Under the pieces are notes generated by a model. That model ran no database searches. It worked only from the letters and a program-made list of their open reading frames with translations, and had not been told where the DNA came from. Shown here in pieces: positions 33,338 to 42,350 of a stretch of DNA of 64,000 nt. Origin of the DNA: CAZLDI01 sp964558415 (GTDB lineage: Bacteria; Chloroflexota; Dehalococcoidia; SM23-28-2; RBG-16-64-32). The DNA lies in NCBI GenBank assembly GCA_964558415.1, contig CAZLDI010000008.1, forward strand, positions 1 through 64,000, read 5' to 3'. Every line of letters begins with the position of its first letter. Within the stretch, counting starts at the first letter, position 1. The position numbers and the translations under genes were made by a program.

Positions 33338-34639
33338 CTAGGGGATGGAGCCCTGCCTTCGACCGACAGCTCGGAACTTCTCCAGCGCCTGCTCGATTTG
33401 TGCGGATGTGTGGGTGGCCATGCAGCTCGTGCGCAACATCGCTTCGCGAACGGGCACCGCGGGATAGACGATGGGGTTGGTGTAGACGCCCTCTTCGATC
33501 AACGCCTTCCAGAACATGACGGTGGTGTACTCATCCCCCAGGTTTACGGGGACGATCGGGGTCTGCGATTCTCCGACATTGAAGCCAAGGCTACGGAGAC
33601 CGCCCCGCCACTGGTCGCCGCGCAGGCGCAATTTTTCCACAATCTCCGGCTCTCGTTCCAGCACATCCAGCGAGGCGAGCGCGGCAGCGGTTGAGGCCGG
33701 CGGAAGGGCGGCGCTGAACACCATGGATCGGCCATAGTGCTTCACCCAGTCGAGCACTTTGGCAGGACCGGCAACGAAGCCGCCGATGGAGGCGAGGGAC
33801 TTGGAGAACGTGCCCATTATGAGGTCCACTTCTTCCTTCAGGCCGAAGTGGCTACTGGTACCGCGGCCGCCGTCTCCTATCACGCCGAGAGCGTGCGCGT
33901 CATCCACGAGTAAACGGGCGTGGTACCTGCGGCAGACATCGACTATTTCCGGCAGGCAAGCGATGTCGCCTCCCATGCTGTAGACGCCGTCAACGACAAC
34001 CAGGCGGGCCTTATCGTCGGGGATGCGTTTGAGGACGGTCTCCAGGTGCGCCGGGTCGTTGTGCTTGAAGCGGATCATCTCGCCTTCCGCGAGCTGGCAG
34101 CCGTCATAGATGCTGGCGTGATCGGCCCTGTCGACGACAACGACGGCCTTCTTGTTCACGAGCGCGGAGATGGCGCCGAGGTTGGCGAGATAACCGGTGG
34201 TGAAGACGATAGCGGCTTCCTTGCGGACGAATTGAGCGATGCGCCCTTCCAGCTCCTCATGCAGGCGGGTGCTGCCGTTGAGGAGCCGGGACCCGGTCAT
34301 CGACGTGCCGTACTTGACCAACGCGTTCTTCGCTGCTTCGACGACGTACGGGTGTCGCGTCAGACCCAGGTAGTTGTTGGAGCCCAGCATGAGGACCCGC
34401 TTGCCGTAGATCTGACCCTCCGGTCCGTCGTTGCTGTCCAACGGGTGGAAGAACGGGTAGATATCGAGGTCGCGGGCCTGGTCAAGCAGGCTAAAGTCGT
34501 AAGCCTTGGAGAAGAGATCTCGCTCGTCCTGGCCCCCATAGCGGTCACGCAGTACCCGCTCGATGGTCACGTCCGGTGGGAGAGGGGGAAGCGCGGCGAC
34601 GGCTGGGGTATCCGGGGAGCTTTGCGATCTCTGAGTCAT
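33338..34639 (-). CDS. spt: Alpha-oxoamine synthase, probable serine palmitoyltransferase
   Basis: 433 residues of the PLP-dependent family that contains SPT, AONS/BioF and KBL. The PLP Lys is in GTFSKSLASIGGF (Lys280). The DDAHALGVIGDGGRG motif binds the cofactor, and NNYLGLTRHP and GSRLLNGSTRLHEELE are near the N-terminus. SPT condenses L-serine with acyl-CoA to 3-ketodihydrosphingosine. Sequence alone cannot exclude BioF or KBL; the two downstream genes favour SPT. ATG 34639 follows a TATAGT promoter. A longer frame to 34729 would overlap the hairpin. Confidence 0.75.
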   Translation of the reverse strand: MTQRSQSSPDTPAVAALPPLPPDVTIERVLRDRYGGQDERDLFSKAYDFSLLDQARDLDIYPFFHPLDSNDGPEGQIYGKRVLMLGSNNYLGLTRHPYVVEAAKNALVKYGTSMTGSRLLNGSTRLHEELEGRIAQFVRKEAAIVFTTGYLANLGAISALVNKKAVVVVDRADHASIYDGCQLAEGEMIRFKHNDPAHLETVLKRIPDDKARLVVVDGVYSMGGDIACLPEIVDVCRRYHARLLVDDAHALGVIGDGGRGTSSHFGLKEEVDLIMGTFSKSLASIGGFVAGPAKVLDWVKHYGRSMVFSAALPPASTAAALASLDVLEREPEIVEKLRLRGDQWRGGLRSLGFNVGESQTPIVPVNLGDEYTTVMFWKALIEEGVYTNPIVYPAVPVREAMLRTSCMATHTSAQIEQALEKFRAVGRRQGSIP

Positions 34640-34660
34640 AAGGCGCGCCGGTCTTAGTTC

Positions 34661-34689
34661 ACTATAGCAGCAGGGATGTTTAGCATGAA
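34661..34689 (-). promoter_or_regulatory. Promoter of the spt-bcerS-cerR operon
   Basis: On the minus strand TTCATG (34684-34689), 17 bases, then TATAGT (34661-34666). The +1 would be near 34654, 15 bases before the spt ATG, leaving little room for a strong ribosome site. Confidence 0.5.
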
Positions 34690-34723
34690 GAGCGAAGCTG
34701 CAAGGGGTGGCCAGAAACCTGAA

Positions 34724-34767
34724 TGCCAACAGGGCGAGAGCCGTGATCGGCTCTCGCCCTGTTGGCA
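34724..34767 (-). terminator. Perfect 19-bp stem-loop terminator
   Basis: A mismatch-free inverted repeat (34724-34742 with 34749-34767, 6-base loop) begins 49 bases after the stop of the minus-strand 128-residue gene and before the spt promoter. It separates the two transcription units. There is no pronounced U-tract. Confidence 0.75.
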
Positions 34768-34815
34768 GGGGCGGATAGAGAGGGGCGGCTCTCGTTTGGC
34801 GAGGGATTTAGGGGC

Positions 34816-35202
34816 TTATCCGGGGCGGAACATGGTTGAGAAGCGGATGCCGTCCTTCACAAGCGGCTCTGCGGCCTCAACCTCGGCCTTGGTGCGCGCG
34901 CCCGCGGGTTGGCGGTTGGCCCCATCTTCGTGGGCCGTTGCCTCAGGTTCAACCGGCTGTTCGGGCTGGTCGGCGGCATCGGTTGCGCCGCTGCCGCCGC
35001 TGATGAGGGCCACGACGGGGCGGTGCGTGACCTGCATGTCCATCTCGTCGCCGGTGAAGATGCGGATCCGCTGCTGCTCGAAGCCAGCTTCCAGCAATGT
35101 CTCCACGAGGCGGGCGGCCTTGTGCGCGCCCTCTACTACGGTGATCTCGCCATGCTTCGGGTCGTCGAGATCGGAGATAATGACGATAGTCTTACCTGAC
35201 AT
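34816..35202 (-). CDS. Conserved-looking small protein of unknown function
   Basis: 128 residues from ATG 35202 (GGAGG upstream). The first 70 residues form an alpha/beta domain (KTIVIISDLDDPKHGEITVV, then ARLVETLLEAGFEQQRIRIFTGDEMDM), recalling the short general-stress-protein-like ferredoxin folds in which an AGF-I-xxF segment follows a helix. A Pro/Glu/Ala-rich linker and a short C-terminal tail (LVKDGIRFSTMFRPG) follow. I cannot name it. It is transcribed away from addB and ends at a strong stem-loop. Confidence 0.75.
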   Translation of the reverse strand: MSGKTIVIISDLDDPKHGEITVVEGAHKAARLVETLLEAGFEQQRIRIFTGDEMDMQVTHRPVVALISGGSGATDAADQPEQPVEPEATAHEDGANRQPAGARTKAEVEAAEPLVKDGIRFSTMFRPG

Positions 35203-35324
35203 CCCCTGCGCCTCCTTCGGTGCTACGGCGTTTCCCCTGCAACGCTTCCACAACGAGTGTCGCAGACCTCTCTCGCCAATTTCTCACCATAACTCTGCCG
35301 CCCGGGAGGTGCGACGGAGGCTCG

Positions 35325-38300
35325 TTGACAGGGACGGGTCGCCTGCCTATGTTTGAGCCATCCGCCCGCCCCGAAATGCACGTAATGATGAACGGAAGCA
35401 GCGAACAGGCACTGGAGGCGATTGCCGCCTCGCGATCCGCGGATCCGCTGGCGCCGGTCACGGTGGTCGCCCCGTCACACGCAGCGGGTATCCAGATGCG
35501 ACGCCGTCTTGTGGAGATGGGGCCGTTCGCGGGCGTGCGCTTCGAGACGTTGGCGCGAGTTGCGGAGTTGCTGGCCGCGGGTCGCCTCGCCGCCAGGGGC
35601 ATCTCGCCCCTGGCGCGCCCGATCGGCGATTACCTTGCCCAACAGGCTGCTCTGCAGTCGTCCGGGACGCTGGCGCGAGTGGCGGACCTGCCCGGATACG
35701 CCCGGGCCCTTCGAGCGGTGTTCCGGAGGTTACGAGGAGGCGGCATCCGGCGGTCCGGCGACGTCCGGGACCGAGTCGATGCGCGCGTGGCCGAGGTGCT
35801 GCGTTTGTACGGCCTGTATCGAGAGTTGGGCGCCGAATTCTACGACGATGAAGACCTGTACGACGCGGCCGCTGCCGCGGTCCGTGAAGGCAGTCCGGGC
35901 GTGTTGGCCGATTTGGGAGAGATTTACGTGGCGGTGCCCGCGCCTCGTTCCGCCGGCGCGGCGGCTTTACTTGCTGCCTTGAGGGGCTCGGCCCCGGCGT
36001 ACCACGAAATCGGCGAGGCGACCGGGGAGCCCGAGAACCAGCGATTGATCCTGGCGCCGGACCCGGCAAGCGAGACGCGGGAGGTCGTCCGCGAGGTCCT
36101 GGAAGCGCTGGAGGCGGGCGTTGGACTCCACGAGATTGCGGTCTTCCATGGTGCCGATGCAAGTTATCCCCGGCTGCTGAGAGAGGCTTTCGACGCCGCG
36201 GAGATTCCGTCCGCCCCGCTCCCCGGCGTTCCGCTCATCGAAACGCCTGCCGGCAAGGCGGTGCTGGGCCTTGTCTTGCTTCCGGAACAGGAGTTCTCGC
36301 GGACGGCGACTATGGATCTCATGAACGCAGGGCCGCTGAGGGATTGGCTGCCAGGGAACGATGGCCAGGTGCGTGTGATGGCCGCGTTCTGGGACAGGCT
36401 CTCTCGTGACGCGGGGGTTACGAGGACCGCTGAGCGCTGGTCCGGTGGACTCGCCGCGCTGATCGCCGACCGGGAGGCCGCGGAGAAAAGCTCGAGGTCG
36501 CTGGGGGATGACGTGCGCGCGGACCGAAACAACGCAGAGCGGCGGGAGGCCGAGCGACTGCAGGGCGTCATCGAGGTCCTGAGCGGCCGGTTGGCGGCGC
36601 TCGAAGAGAGGCAGCCGGCGCGGACCTTCATTAGCAAGCTCCGGGCGCTGATCGATGACTACGTCAATCCGGATGCCGGCTCCCTGGAGGATGTGCGTCA
36701 GGAGGTGGACCAGCTCGGGACTGTGGGCGCCGTCGGCGGAACCTTCGACCTGGCCACTTTCGCGCAGGCGATCAGGGCGAACCTGCAAGTGCGCCATGTG
36801 CGCCCGAACCGCCTGGGGGATGGTGTTGTCGTTGCCGACTATCGCGCGGCCGCCGGACTTGCGTTCAAGCATGTGGTGTTGTCTGGGGTGTACGAGGGTG
36901 CGTTCCCGGCAGGACCCATCGCGGACAGCCTGATCGAAGACCGCGCATGGGAGCGGCTGAGGCTGGAGTATCCGTTTGTGGAGGACGCCCGGGCACGCCT
37001 GCGAGCAGCGACGGAGGATGCGGGCCGGGCGATTGGCACAGCAGCCGGCGGAACGCTAGTCTGGTCCGCGCCGTTGTATGAGCCCGGAGGGCGCAGGGAA
37101 TATTACCCAGCACCCATGATGGTGGCTGCGGCGGCACAAAAGGACAGCGATATCGGGACGGCTTCCGCACTTCGGCGCTACGCGGGGGCCGGCGATTGGT
37201 TGCGGCGTGGCGCATCTCCGTTCGTTGCCTCGATGAGAGGCGCGGCAGTGGACATGGCGGAGGCGCGACTGCGAGAGGCCGTCCGAACGGTGAGCGCCGG
37301 CCGGAGTCTGCAGGCCGATCATCCACGCGGGCAGGCGTTGTCCATGCTCCGGGCCCGGCGCAGCCGGCGCTTCACGGAGTGGGACGGGAACCTGGCGTCG
37401 ATCGCTGACGATGCGTGGTTTGAGCTCCAGAAGGCCGTCTCTCCGACATCACTGGAGCACTATGGAGCGTGCGGATTCAAGTACTTCTGCCGGTCGCTGC
37501 TGCGGCTGAACGTAGTAGAAGAACCGTCCGATCGCGATGTGATGGAGCCGGCGGTGCGTGGTAGCTTGGTGCACCGCGTCCTTCAACGCTTCTTCGAGGA
37601 CCAAAAGACACGCGGCAGGCCCGCACTCGGTGAAGCCTGGGGCGAAGATGACACCGCGATGCTCATGGACCTGGTTGATGACGAGATGAGCAAGGCCAAA
37701 CAGAGGGGACAGACAGGCCTTGAGGTGTACGCCCAGCACGATACACGTAGTGTTCGCGCTGACCTGCGCAGGTTCCTGGCCGAGGATACAGCGTTCCGCC
37801 GGGAGACGGGCGCGGTTCCGGCTGAGTTTGAGGCTTCTATACCCGAACATGAGATCGGCGGCGTCCGCCTGCGCGGCGTCGTCGATCGGATTGACCGAAG
37901 TCCGGATGGGCGCAGCGCCTGGGTCATCGACTACAAGACCGGGAGCACCTGGGACTTCAAGGGGATCTCGGATGAAGACCAGCTGGCGGGGGGCCGCAAG
38001 CTGCAACTTCCAGCGTACGTGTCGGCGGCCGGCGATGCGGCGGAGGTCCAGGCGATGTACTGGTTCATCTCGCGCAAGGGTGAGTTCAGGATGATAGCGC
38101 ACCGGACGACGCCGGAGAGCCGGCAGAGGTTCGAGCGCACTCTCGGCGCGATCGTGGGTGGTGTTCGGGAGGGTTCATTTCCCGCGATCTCCGGTGAGGA
38201 CGACGAGTTCCACGGGAGGTTTACCAACTGTACCTACTGTGACTTTGACCGCATCTGCTCGCGGCGGCGCGACATTGAGTTTGCGGCGAAGGCGGAAGAC

Positions 38301-38360
38301 CCGGGCATCAAACCGTGGAGCAACGTGGAAAGGACGGCACGGGGGAAGGAGGGCGTTTGA
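35325..38360 (+). CDS. addB: AddB-like helicase-exonuclease subunit
   Basis: About 1011 residues. The helicase-like N-terminal half lacks the canonical Walker A seen in many AddB proteins. The C-terminal RecB-type nuclease has GVVDRIDRS and WVIDYKTG with the catalytic Asp and Lys. Four Cys for a 4Fe-4S cluster are arranged as in known AddB: one near 715 (YGACGFKYFC region), then CTYCDFDRIC (C-x2-C-x5-C) near 969-978. With AddA it resects double-strand breaks for RecA. The start is uncertain: TTG 35325 has GGAGG 4 bases upstream, ATG 35349 is next, and the frame is open to 35220. Confidence 0.88.
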   Translation: MTGTGRLPMFEPSARPEMHVMMNGSSEQALEAIAASRSADPLAPVTVVAPSHAAGIQMRRRLVEMGPFAGVRFETLARVAELLAAGRLAARGISPLARPIGDYLAQQAALQSSGTLARVADLPGYARALRAVFRRLRGGGIRRSGDVRDRVDARVAEVLRLYGLYRELGAEFYDDEDLYDAAAAAVREGSPGVLADLGEIYVAVPAPRSAGAAALLAALRGSAPAYHEIGEATGEPENQRLILAPDPASETREVVREVLEALEAGVGLHEIAVFHGADASYPRLLREAFDAAEIPSAPLPGVPLIETPAGKAVLGLVLLPEQEFSRTATMDLMNAGPLRDWLPGNDGQVRVMAAFWDRLSRDAGVTRTAERWSGGLAALIADREAAEKSSRSLGDDVRADRNNAERREAERLQGVIEVLSGRLAALEERQPARTFISKLRALIDDYVNPDAGSLEDVRQEVDQLGTVGAVGGTFDLATFAQAIRANLQVRHVRPNRLGDGVVVADYRAAAGLAFKHVVLSGVYEGAFPAGPIADSLIEDRAWERLRLEYPFVEDARARLRAATEDAGRAIGTAAGGTLVWSAPLYEPGGRREYYPAPMMVAAAAQKDSDIGTASALRRYAGAGDWLRRGASPFVASMRGAAVDMAEARLREAVRTVSAGRSLQADHPRGQALSMLRARRSRRFTEWDGNLASIADDAWFELQKAVSPTSLEHYGACGFKYFCRSLLRLNVVEEPSDRDVMEPAVRGSLVHRVLQRFFEDQKTRGRPALGEAWGEDDTAMLMDLVDDEMSKAKQRGQTGLEVYAQHDTRSVRADLRRFLAEDTAFRRETGAVPAEFEASIPEHEIGGVRLRGVVDRIDRSPDGRSAWVIDYKTGSTWDFKGISDEDQLAGGRKLQLPAYVSAAGDAAEVQAMYWFISRKGEFRMIAHRTTPESRQRFERTLGAIVGGVREGSFPAISGEDDEFHGRFTNCTYCDFDRICSRRRDIEFAAKAEDPGIKPWSNVERTARGKEGV

Positions 38361-41300
38361 GCGGAGTGGATGTTGATGCCGTGACCCTCGCTCGCATTCG
38401 CGAGAACCCCGGCGAAACGCTGTTCATCGAAGCCGGCGCCGGTACCGGTAAGACGCGGGCGCTGGTGGACCGCGTCGTCTCCCTGGTTCTCGCCGGGGAA
38501 CCGATCGAGCGCGTGGTGGCGATTACGTTCACGGAGAAGGCAGCTGCCGAACTGAAGGACAGGGTCCGTGCGGGGCTTGAGGGCGCGGCGCACGGCGAGG
38601 GCCTGCCACGGGCCACGGAGGCGCTTGCGTCACTGGACCGGGCGCAGATATCAACGATCCACGCATTCTCGCAGACGCTCTTGCGGTCGTTCGCCGCGGA
38701 GGCCGGCATCGACCCGTCGTTCAGAGTGCTTGATGAAGTAATGGCCGACCGGCGGCTGCAGGAGCGGTGGCGATCGTACCTGGAGTCGCTTGCAGCCGAC
38801 GAGGACGCTAAGTCGAGAGTCCAGCGGGCGCTGGCGCTCGGTCTCGCGTCGCAGGACATGGAGAGGCTGGCGGCGGAACTGAGCGCGCAGGCCAGCCTGG
38901 CGGCGCGGTTGGCAGAGTCGCCGCTACAGGCGCCCGTTCCGACCTGGCCGGACCTCGGCGGGATGGACGACGAGCTGTCAGAGCTCCCGCTGGGCGCCGC
39001 CCCGCGTGAAGACCCGCTTCGGCAGCGGGTCGAGGGGTTGCTTTCGCTGCTCCGGGACCTCCGTCAGGCCGATGCTGAGGAGCGGGAGGCGGTCCTCGCG
39101 GCGGGCGTGAAACACCTTACAGAGAGATACGGCGTAAGCTCCATCCCGGTGTGGGGCCGAGACACCATCGGGAGTGTTCGAAGTACGGCCGAGAAGATAC
39201 GGGATAGGCTTGCAGGACATCTTCAAAACGTCCGGGCGGAGGCGCTCGCCGGCCTGCTGCCGCTGGTCGTCCGGTTCGTGCTCGAAGACGTAGAGCGACG
39301 GGGCCGGGAAGGGGCGCTGACGTTCGACGATCTCATCCTGCGGGTCAGCGGCCTGCTTCGCGACAATCCCGACGCCGTGCGACAACTACGCGAGCGATAC
39401 GACGTGTTGCTGGTGGACGAATTTCAGGACACAGACCCGCACCAGGCGGAGATCGCCGTACGCTTCGCTGAGGTTGCGGATGGCGCGGGGCTTGAGGCCG
39501 GCAGGCTGTTCCTCGTCGGCGACCCCAAGCAGTCGATTTACCGCTTCCGGCGGGCGGACATGGCGATCTATTCGAACCTGCGACAGCGCGTACTGAAGGA
39601 CAATGGAGCGGTGTTGCCGCTGGCCGCTAATCGCCGCTCGCGGCGGACGATCCTCGCGTGGGTGAATACGGTGATGGCGAAGCTGATCGGCGAGGGTGGC
39701 GACCCGGGCGTTCAACCGCCGTACCAGGAGATACACTGGACGCGCGCCGAGGATCTCGCGGGCCCGGGCGTTGCCTTCACAGGGGGCGAGAGCGAGGGCT
39801 TGAGCGCTCAAGACGTGAGATGGCTGGAGGCCGACGCGATCGCGTCTCTTTGCCGCCGCGTGGTGGTTGAGCGATGGGAGGTAAAGGAAGCCGAGGGTTC
39901 GGTGTACGCGAGATTTCGGCACATCGCCATTCTTATCCCGACGCGGGTGATCCTCCCCGCGCTTGAGCGCGCGCTCGCAGATGCGGGCGTGCCGTTCCGC
40001 GTAGAGAGCGGGAGCCTGGTCTACCGGACGCAGGAGGTCAGGGATCTGATCAACTGCCTCGGGGCGATTGACGACCCGTCAGATGAAGTGGCCGTTGTCG
40101 CTGCGCTGCGCAGTCCGGCGTTCGCCTGCTCGGATGTGGATCTCGCGCGGCACCGGGCGGGTGGGGGTAGGTTCGACTACTCGTCCAGAGATCTCGAATC
40201 CCGGCAGGGGCCGGTCGCGGCCGGTCTGCGTACGCTCGCGAAGTATCACGGGCAGCGGCGGGACTGGTCCCTCGCGGCGCTCGTCGAGCGCTTCGCCGGC
40301 GAGTGCGGTCTTGCCGAGACGGGAGTCCTGGACCAGGGGGACCGAAACGGGTACCGGCGGGTGAGATTCATCGTGGAGCAGGCTCGTACCTTCGAAGCTA
40401 GTGGTCCCGAAAGTCTGCGGGCCTTTGTAAGCTGGATGGAAAGACGCTCCGGTGACCAAATCCTGGACAACGAAGGGTCGGCGCTGGACGAAGACGAAGA
40501 CGCCGTACGGGTGCTGACGGTACATTCCGCGAAGGGTCTCGAGTTTCCGATCGTCTTCGTCGCCGGCCTTGGATCGGCGCCGCTTAACCGGCCGGGCTGC
40601 TTTCTGCTGGACCGGACGGGCGACGAAGTGGCAGTTGCCGTGGGTTCTTCCTCCAGGAGCCAGCGCTTTGAGCTGGGCCGCGCCGAGGAGTTGCGGGCCC
40701 TTGAGCAGCAACACACCGATGCGGAGTACGCCCGTCTTCTCTATGTCGCGGCGACCAGGGCCAAGGACCACCTCGTCCTGTCGCTGTATCACGCATCCCG
40801 GGCGAAGGGCTGTGGCGCGCGGCGGCTGATCGAAGCTGGGGCGCGGGAGCATGCTTCGGAACTAGCGGCGGTCGAAGGCGAGCCCACTAAGGCGCAGCCA
40901 TTCGCCGGCCTGGTGGTCGATGACGGCGGCGCGATGACGCAGGCGGAGTTCACCGCGGCGAGGGAGGCGCTGGCGGCGGCGGCGAAGCAACGGCACTACA
41001 CGAGCGCGACGGCGATAACGCGGGCGCAGACGCAGCGTGAGGACGACGAGAAGCCGGAGCGTGAAGATGAGAGCGAGCCGTGGTCACGCGGGCGCGCCGC
41101 CACGAACCTGGGGCGAGCGGTGCACGCGGCGATTCAGAGCCTGCCGCTGGACGCGAGGGAGGAGCAGATAGCTGCGTTCTCTCGCGCGCAGGCAGTGGCA
41201 GAGGCGATTCCAGACCGCGCCGCTGAGGTCTCGCACCTGGTGCGACGGGCCCTCGCCTCGCGGGCGGCTGGGCGTGCCCGGCAAGCGGCTAGAGCGCTTC

Positions 41301-41629
41301 GCGAGGTCCCTTTCGCACTGCGGCTGGACGGGACGGTTCTCGAGGGCTTCATCGATCTGCTGATCGACGCGGTGGACGGGTTGGAGATCGTGGACTGGAA
41401 GACGGACCAGGTGTCCGAGGCCCAGGCGCAAGAGCGGCTCCGGCGATACGAACTCCAGGCCGGGCTTTACGTGCTGGGCATCGAGTCCGCTACGGGGCGC
41501 AAGGTCGATCGTGTGACATACGTGTTTGCCGGGCCCGGGCTGGAGGTCTCGCCCGGGGAACCCAACGAGCTGGCCGCCGCCGCTCGGGCGTGGCTGGAGC
41601 CCGCAGCCGCTGAACGGGAGGCGGGCTGA
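38357..41629 (+). CDS. addA: AddA-like helicase-nuclease subunit (UvrD/RecB type)
   Basis: About 1090 residues. SF1 helicase motifs are present: I AGAGTGKT (near 26-33), Ia ITFTEKAAAELKDRV, II LLVDEFQDTD, V VLTVHSAKGLEFPIV and VI YVAATRAKDHL. The C-terminal nuclease has EGFIDLLIDAVDG and EIVDWKTDQ. TTG 38357 overlaps the addB stop (TTGA) and has AAGGAGG 5 bases upstream, a strong case for coupled translation. The earlier ATG 38315 lies inside addB and is unlikely. AddAB processes broken ends; this locus thus carries recombination repair as well as Ku/LigD. Confidence 0.93.
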   Translation: MSGVDVDAVTLARIRENPGETLFIEAGAGTGKTRALVDRVVSLVLAGEPIERVVAITFTEKAAAELKDRVRAGLEGAAHGEGLPRATEALASLDRAQISTIHAFSQTLLRSFAAEAGIDPSFRVLDEVMADRRLQERWRSYLESLAADEDAKSRVQRALALGLASQDMERLAAELSAQASLAARLAESPLQAPVPTWPDLGGMDDELSELPLGAAPREDPLRQRVEGLLSLLRDLRQADAEEREAVLAAGVKHLTERYGVSSIPVWGRDTIGSVRSTAEKIRDRLAGHLQNVRAEALAGLLPLVVRFVLEDVERRGREGALTFDDLILRVSGLLRDNPDAVRQLRERYDVLLVDEFQDTDPHQAEIAVRFAEVADGAGLEAGRLFLVGDPKQSIYRFRRADMAIYSNLRQRVLKDNGAVLPLAANRRSRRTILAWVNTVMAKLIGEGGDPGVQPPYQEIHWTRAEDLAGPGVAFTGGESEGLSAQDVRWLEADAIASLCRRVVVERWEVKEAEGSVYARFRHIAILIPTRVILPALERALADAGVPFRVESGSLVYRTQEVRDLINCLGAIDDPSDEVAVVAALRSPAFACSDVDLARHRAGGGRFDYSSRDLESRQGPVAAGLRTLAKYHGQRRDWSLAALVERFAGECGLAETGVLDQGDRNGYRRVRFIVEQARTFEASGPESLRAFVSWMERRSGDQILDNEGSALDEDEDAVRVLTVHSAKGLEFPIVFVAGLGSAPLNRPGCFLLDRTGDEVAVAVGSSSRSQRFELGRAEELRALEQQHTDAEYARLLYVAATRAKDHLVLSLYHASRAKGCGARRLIEAGAREHASELAAVEGEPTKAQPFAGLVVDDGGAMTQAEFTAAREALAAAAKQRHYTSATAITRAQTQREDDEKPEREDESEPWSRGRAATNLGRAVHAAIQSLPLDAREEQIAAFSRAQAVAEAIPDRAAEVSHLVRRALASRAAGRARQAARALREVPFALRLDGTVLEGFIDLLIDAVDGLEIVDWKTDQVSEAQAQERLRRYELQAGLYVLGIESATGRKVDRVTYVFAGPGLEVSPGEPNELAAAARAWLEPAAAEREAG

Positions 41630-41635
41630 TCGACC

Positions 41636-41818
41636 TTAGAGACTGCCGGTCGTGCTGCCCAGGATATTCAGGATCGCAAGGCCGAGAAGGCCCAAAGCGC
41701 CAACCGCCACGACCACAATGAGCGACAGGAGCAGGCCGTACTCAGCCAAAGCTTGGCCGCGCTCAGCCTGAAGGCGGGCCAGAAGATTCATCACGTGTGC
41801 GCGGAGTGTAGACGACAT
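41636..41818 (-). CDS. Flp/Fap-type pilin component
   Basis: 60 residues from ATG 41818 (GGAGGAAC upstream). They show the Flp pilin pattern: a short basic leader, then ERGQALAEYGLLLSLIVVV, where Glu precedes the Tyr of the EY motif, and a hydrophobic helix to the end (VVAVGALGLLGLAILNIL). Such pilins are cleaved by a TadV-type prepilin peptidase and assembled by a Tad machine. No tad genes are in this window, so this is an isolated pilin gene. It is convergent with addA, 6 bases away. Confidence 0.82.
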   Translation of the reverse strand: MSSTLRAHVMNLLARLQAERGQALAEYGLLLSLIVVVAVGALGLLGLAILNILGSTTGSL

Positions 41819-41964
41819 GGGGTTCCTCCTTCTATCCGCTGACAGTGTCACACGCCCCTCTCGCCGGACTCTCGCCGCGCGGTGTAGCGCTGAATCCCGG
41901 ATGGCTGCATAGGTTGGCTCTCGCGATGCGAATGACGTATACCGAGTGCATGCGAGAAAGAGCT

Positions 41965-42039
41965 TGGCTCCCGGGACAGGACTCGAACCTGTAACCTAGC
42001 GGTTAACAGCCGCCCGCTCTACCATTGAGCTACCCGGGA
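41965..42039 (-). tRNA. trnN: tRNA-Asn (GTT)
   Basis: A minus-strand cloverleaf with 7-bp acceptor stem TCCCGGG/CCCGGGA, D-arm GCTCAATGGTAGAGC, anticodon loop CTGTTAA (GTT), T-loop TTCGAGT, discriminator G and an encoded CCA (41965-41967). Confidence 0.96.
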
Positions 42040-42068
42040 GCGCGTCCACCGTGTGTTGTCGCCCACTC

Positions 42069-42142
42069 TGGCTGCCGAGCCAGGATTCGAACCTGGACCA
42101 AAGGATCCAAAGTCCCGTGTGCTACCGTTACACCACTCGGCA
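42069..42142 (-). tRNA. trnQ: tRNA-Gln (TTG)
   Basis: Minus strand, acceptor TGCCGAG/CTCGGCA, anticodon loop ACTTTGG giving TTG, T-loop TTCGAAT, discriminator G and encoded CCA. It lies 29 bases upstream of tRNA-Asn and is probably cotranscribed with it. Confidence 0.96.
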
Positions 42143-42167
42143 CTGTCCCGTCCCCGGCGCCTTCATT

Positions 42168-42256
42168 TGGTGCCGAAGGCCGGACTCGAACCGGCACGAG
42201 AGTTGCCCCTCAGCAGATTTTGAGTCTGCCGCGTCTGCCAATTCCGCCACTTCGGC
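42168..42256 (-). tRNA. trnL: tRNA-Leu (CAA)
   Basis: Minus strand, acceptor GCCGAAG/CTTCGGC, anticodon loop CTCAAAA giving CAA, a long variable arm (class II tRNA), T-loop TTCGAGT, discriminator A and encoded CCA. It is the first of the three-tRNA cluster. Confidence 0.96.
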
Positions 42257-42283
42257 ATCCGGTGACAGCGCCAAGCGTGACAC

Positions 42284-42304
42284 GGAGCGGGTCTGACCCG
42301 CTCC
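42284..42304 (-). terminator. Stem-loop after the MBL hydrolase gene
   Basis: A perfect 9-bp stem (42284-42292 with 42296-42304) with a 3-base loop lies 47 bases after the stop of the minus-strand hydrolase and upstream of the tRNA cluster. It has no U-tract. Confidence 0.5.
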
Positions 42305-42350
42305 AACACCTAATGATAGTCGAATCTCCAGGTGCGTTGCAAAGCGGTGG

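Noticed and set aside
41965..42256. tRNA cluster as integration site of a mobile element
   Set aside because: No integrase, direct repeat or transposon gene is near; the three tRNAs look intact.
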